A DNA stretch of 64,000 nucleotides from Rarobacter incanus (GTDB taxonomy: Bacteria; Actinomycetota; Actinomycetes; Actinomycetales; Cellulomonadaceae). Positions within the stretch are counted from its first letter, which is position 1. Each line of letters starts with the position of its first letter. A program made the translations under genes and the position numbers. Under the pieces are notes generated by a model. It had not been told where the DNA came from. It did not search any database and saw only the letters and a list, made by a program, of their open reading frames with translations. The stretch lies in NCBI RefSeq assembly GCF_006715765.1, contig NZ_VFNV01000001.1, positions 1,488,001 through 1,552,000 on the forward strand. Reading direction: 5' to 3'. This document shows, one piece after another, positions 63,390 to 64,000 of this stretch.

Positions 63390-64000
63390 TTAGGCATCTG
63401 TTTCCGGGTCGGCATCCCAAAACAGGATGCGCGTGCGGCCAATTGTCAACGTATTTCCGTCCACCAGGGTGGCGGCTGGCACCTGGTGGCCCTCAACGAA
63501 AAGCCCGTTGGTTGAACCCAGGTCGGTTGCGACCACTCCGTGGGGTGTCAGCTTCAATTCGAGGTGGCGCCTGGATATCCCGGGGTCATCGACGACAATA
63601 TCCGCCTCCGATCCGCGACCTATGACGGTCGTGGCACCGGTCAGCAGGTAGCGCTGGCCGTCGATGTCGATCATCGGGTGCCGCGTCGAGGCGGTGGTGG
63701 GTGCGGCGCCCGCCGCCCGCACGGTTTCGGAGGCGATCTGGAACTGGCCGGCGGGAAGGTCGGCCTCTTCAAAGGCGACCGACACGGGGCCAACCATGGC
63801 ATAGCCTTGGCGTGTGGCGTGCTGCACCAGCGCCTCCGCCAGTTCGGCGGCCAGCGCGTCCTCGCCCCAGGACTGAATCCGCGCAAGGTCGCTCGCCGAT
63901 ACGTCGAACCGGTACACGTTGGGGACGACGGTGCGTTCCTGATCGATGGCGGCGGCGCGGTAGTCCGCCTCCTTCTTAAGCGCGGCGACCAACTCGACTT
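63390..64000 (-). CDS. fhaA: FHA-domain protein FhaA, 5' end outside window
   Basis: The frame is open past the right edge, so the start is outside (the TTG at 63992 is internal). The visible 203 residues are the end of the N-terminal DUF3662 domain (LKKEADYRAAAID through VSVAFEEAD), a short linker and a C-terminal FHA domain with VIGRGSEADIVV, ISRRHLEL and DLGSTNGLFVEG. FhaA interacts with PknB-phosphorylated MviN in mycobacteria. It is 3 bp upstream of fhaB. Confidence 0.93.
   Translation of the reverse strand, partial: VELVAALKKEADYRAAAIDQERTVVPNVYRFDVSASDLARIQSWGEDALAAELAEALVQHATRQGYAMVGPVSVAFEEADLPAGQFQIASETVRAAGAAPTTASTRHPMIDIDGQRYLLTGATTVIGRGSEADIVVDDPGISRRHLELKLTPHGVVATDLGSTNGLFVEGHQVPAATLVDGNTLTIGRTRILFWDADPETDA

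Overview
The window is a high-GC, gene-dense stretch of an actinomycete (Actinomycetota) chromosome. The evidence is C-ending codons, GTG and TTG starts, lipobox and Tat-type signal peptides, a DtxR/IdeR-type iron box, a CrgA homologue and, at the right end, the crgA - DUF881 - trpG - pknB - pknA - pbpA - rodA - pstP - fhaB - fhaA block typical of the phylum. I see no rRNA, tRNA, insertion sequence, prophage or CRISPR array. The genus cannot be fixed from sequence alone; Micrococcales or a relative is a reasonable guess.

Layout from left to right. (1) 1-3.4 kb: efeUOB iron uptake operon on the minus strand (efeB runs off the left edge), with a 17/19 match to a DtxR/IdeR box upstream of efeU. 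(2) 3.7-12.9 kb: secreted polysaccharide-active proteins: a six-hairpin glycosidase with accessory modules, a coupled Ig-repeat protein, and a convergent discoidin/beta-helix protein resembling GH87 alpha-1,3-glucanases. The last gene is split by a single-base frameshift and carries about 31 copies of a 12-bp TDPG-coding repeat. (3) 13-16.6 kb: metF-metE behind a SAM riboswitch, flanked by a dispersed palindromic repeat family. (4) 17-22.5 kb: sulfate ABC importer (sbp-cysT-cysW-cysA), then a two-gene ABC-2 exporter. (5) 22.6-35.7 kb: aldehyde dehydrogenase, HrpA helicase, a membrane-anchored beta-propeller protein, a small secreted protein, a DUF1524-type nuclease, and an SbcD/SbcC-like pair.

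(6) 35.9-47.4 kb: two paralogous secreted subtilases bracket a reactive-sulfur cluster of thioredoxin, CoA-disulfide reductase/rhodanese fusion, a CsoR-fold repressor that looks like persulfide-sensing CstR, an overlooked 54-residue Cys/His protein, a lipoprotein rhodanese and an MFS transporter. The same rare palindrome (ATACCCC..GGGGTAT) occurs upstream of the thioredoxin and again between the rhodanese and the transporter, so the genes probably form one regulon. (7) 47.6-52.5 kb: an XRE regulator, a hypothetical gene, an alanine-type aminotransferase, an Ala/Lys-rich membrane protein, a cyclophilin and a rhomboid protease. (8) 52.5-53.0 kb: a non-coding stretch with a 60-bp tandem repeat and a cluster of DnaA boxes. 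(9) 53.1-64 kb: the cell division and wall synthesis kinase locus.

The genes share two themes. One is sulfur: sulfate import, methionine synthesis under SAM control, and persulfide defence. The other is a secreted lytic arsenal (glucanase-like, glycosidase, two subtilases) whose members share basic, lysine-rich modules.
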